The notes under the pieces are model-generated. The model saw only the letters and a list, made by a program, of their open reading frames with translations. It did no database searches and was not told where the DNA came from. Below, in pieces: positions 62,502 to 64,000 of a stretch of 64,000 bases of DNA; positions within the stretch are counted from its first letter, which is position 1; each line of letters opens with the position of its first letter. Source of the stretch: Kribbella italica (GTDB lineage Bacteria > Actinomycetota > Actinomycetes > Propionibacteriales > Kribbellaceae); assembly GCF_014205135.1 (NCBI RefSeq), contig NZ_JACHMY010000001.1:496001-560000 (forward strand), in the 5' to 3' direction. The translations under genes and the position numbers were made by a program.

Positions 62502-63998
<1,497 letters not shown>

Positions 63999-64000
63999 AC

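Overview
The window looks like chromosome of a high-GC actinobacterium. GC is very high and coding is dense. The housekeeping genes are actinobacterial in type: single-chain GlyRS, PPDK, the long form of ArgG, Dgt, DnaG and a group-2 sigma factor. There are many ATGA/GTGA overlaps, many leaderless-type starts, and many PadR/TetR/ArsR/AraC regulators. The abundance of GTAC-containing words and the gene set suggest Kribbella or a close relative; this is inference from memory, not a database match.

Layout. 1-2.9 kb: 3' part of glyS, a lipoprotein, dusB. 2.9-7.0 kb: a PadR-controlled drug-efflux operon (padR, DrrA/DrrB-type ABC exporter, DoxX, alpha/beta hydrolase); a 163-bp direct repeat carrying paired operators flanks padR. 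7.0-9.4 kb: a dead, left-truncated IS21-family element with several lesions. 9.6-17 kb: lipoprotein, DUF1028 protein, stand-alone LigD-type polymerase domain, a 1226-aa HEAT-like protein with a low-complexity tract, Rsm22-like methyltransferase. 17-19.9 kb: TetR regulator divergent from two hydrolases across twin operators, then mug. 19.9-23.8 kb: three secreted Cys-containing proteins, an HTH regulator, a transmembrane Ser/Thr kinase whose ectodomain resembles a neighbouring secreted protein, and a Clp-N/HTH protein behind twin palindromes. 23.8-29.3 kb: serine beta-lactamase-like protein, double-MerR regulator, MoxR/ChlI-type AAA ATPase and its VWA partner. 29.5-33.5 kb: ppdK, methyltransferase, YciI. 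33.5-36.6 kb: unknown acidic protein, a 165-bp MITE-like hairpin, and an HTH-MurA fusion preceded by a perfect 18-bp palindrome. 36.6-41.2 kb: hydrolase, TetR, MFS, ArsR, RibD-like reductase, SnoaL-like protein. 41.2-45.9 kb: dgt, FAD reductase, dnaG. 45.9-47.4 kb: about three copies of a ~247-bp repeat, a 46-aa membrane protein missed by length filters, 36-bp repeats and tRNA-Asn. 47.5-51.9 kb: small hypothetical, HEAT-like protein, sigma factor, tRNA-Met, VOC protein, SAM methyltransferase. 52-55.8 kb: frameshifted MFS gene and a three-gene ABC exporter. 55.8-62.4 kb: AraC and ArsR regulators, nucleotidyltransferase, P-loop kinase, then an AraC / FAD-oxidase / RibD-reductase / NAD-epimerase run. 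62.5-63.9 kb: argG behind a leaderless-type promoter with an ArgR-box-like palindrome.

Three themes recur. First, many starts have a TAnnnT hexamer 6-7 nt upstream and no Shine-Dalgarno sequence, which suggests frequent leaderless transcripts. Second, one-component regulators usually sit beside a clear inverted repeat: PadR, two TetR, two ArsR, Clp-N/HTH and HTH-MurA. Third, the accessory parts carry signs of decay and recombination (IS21 remnant, direct repeats, MITE, frameshifted MFS) while the housekeeping genes are intact.
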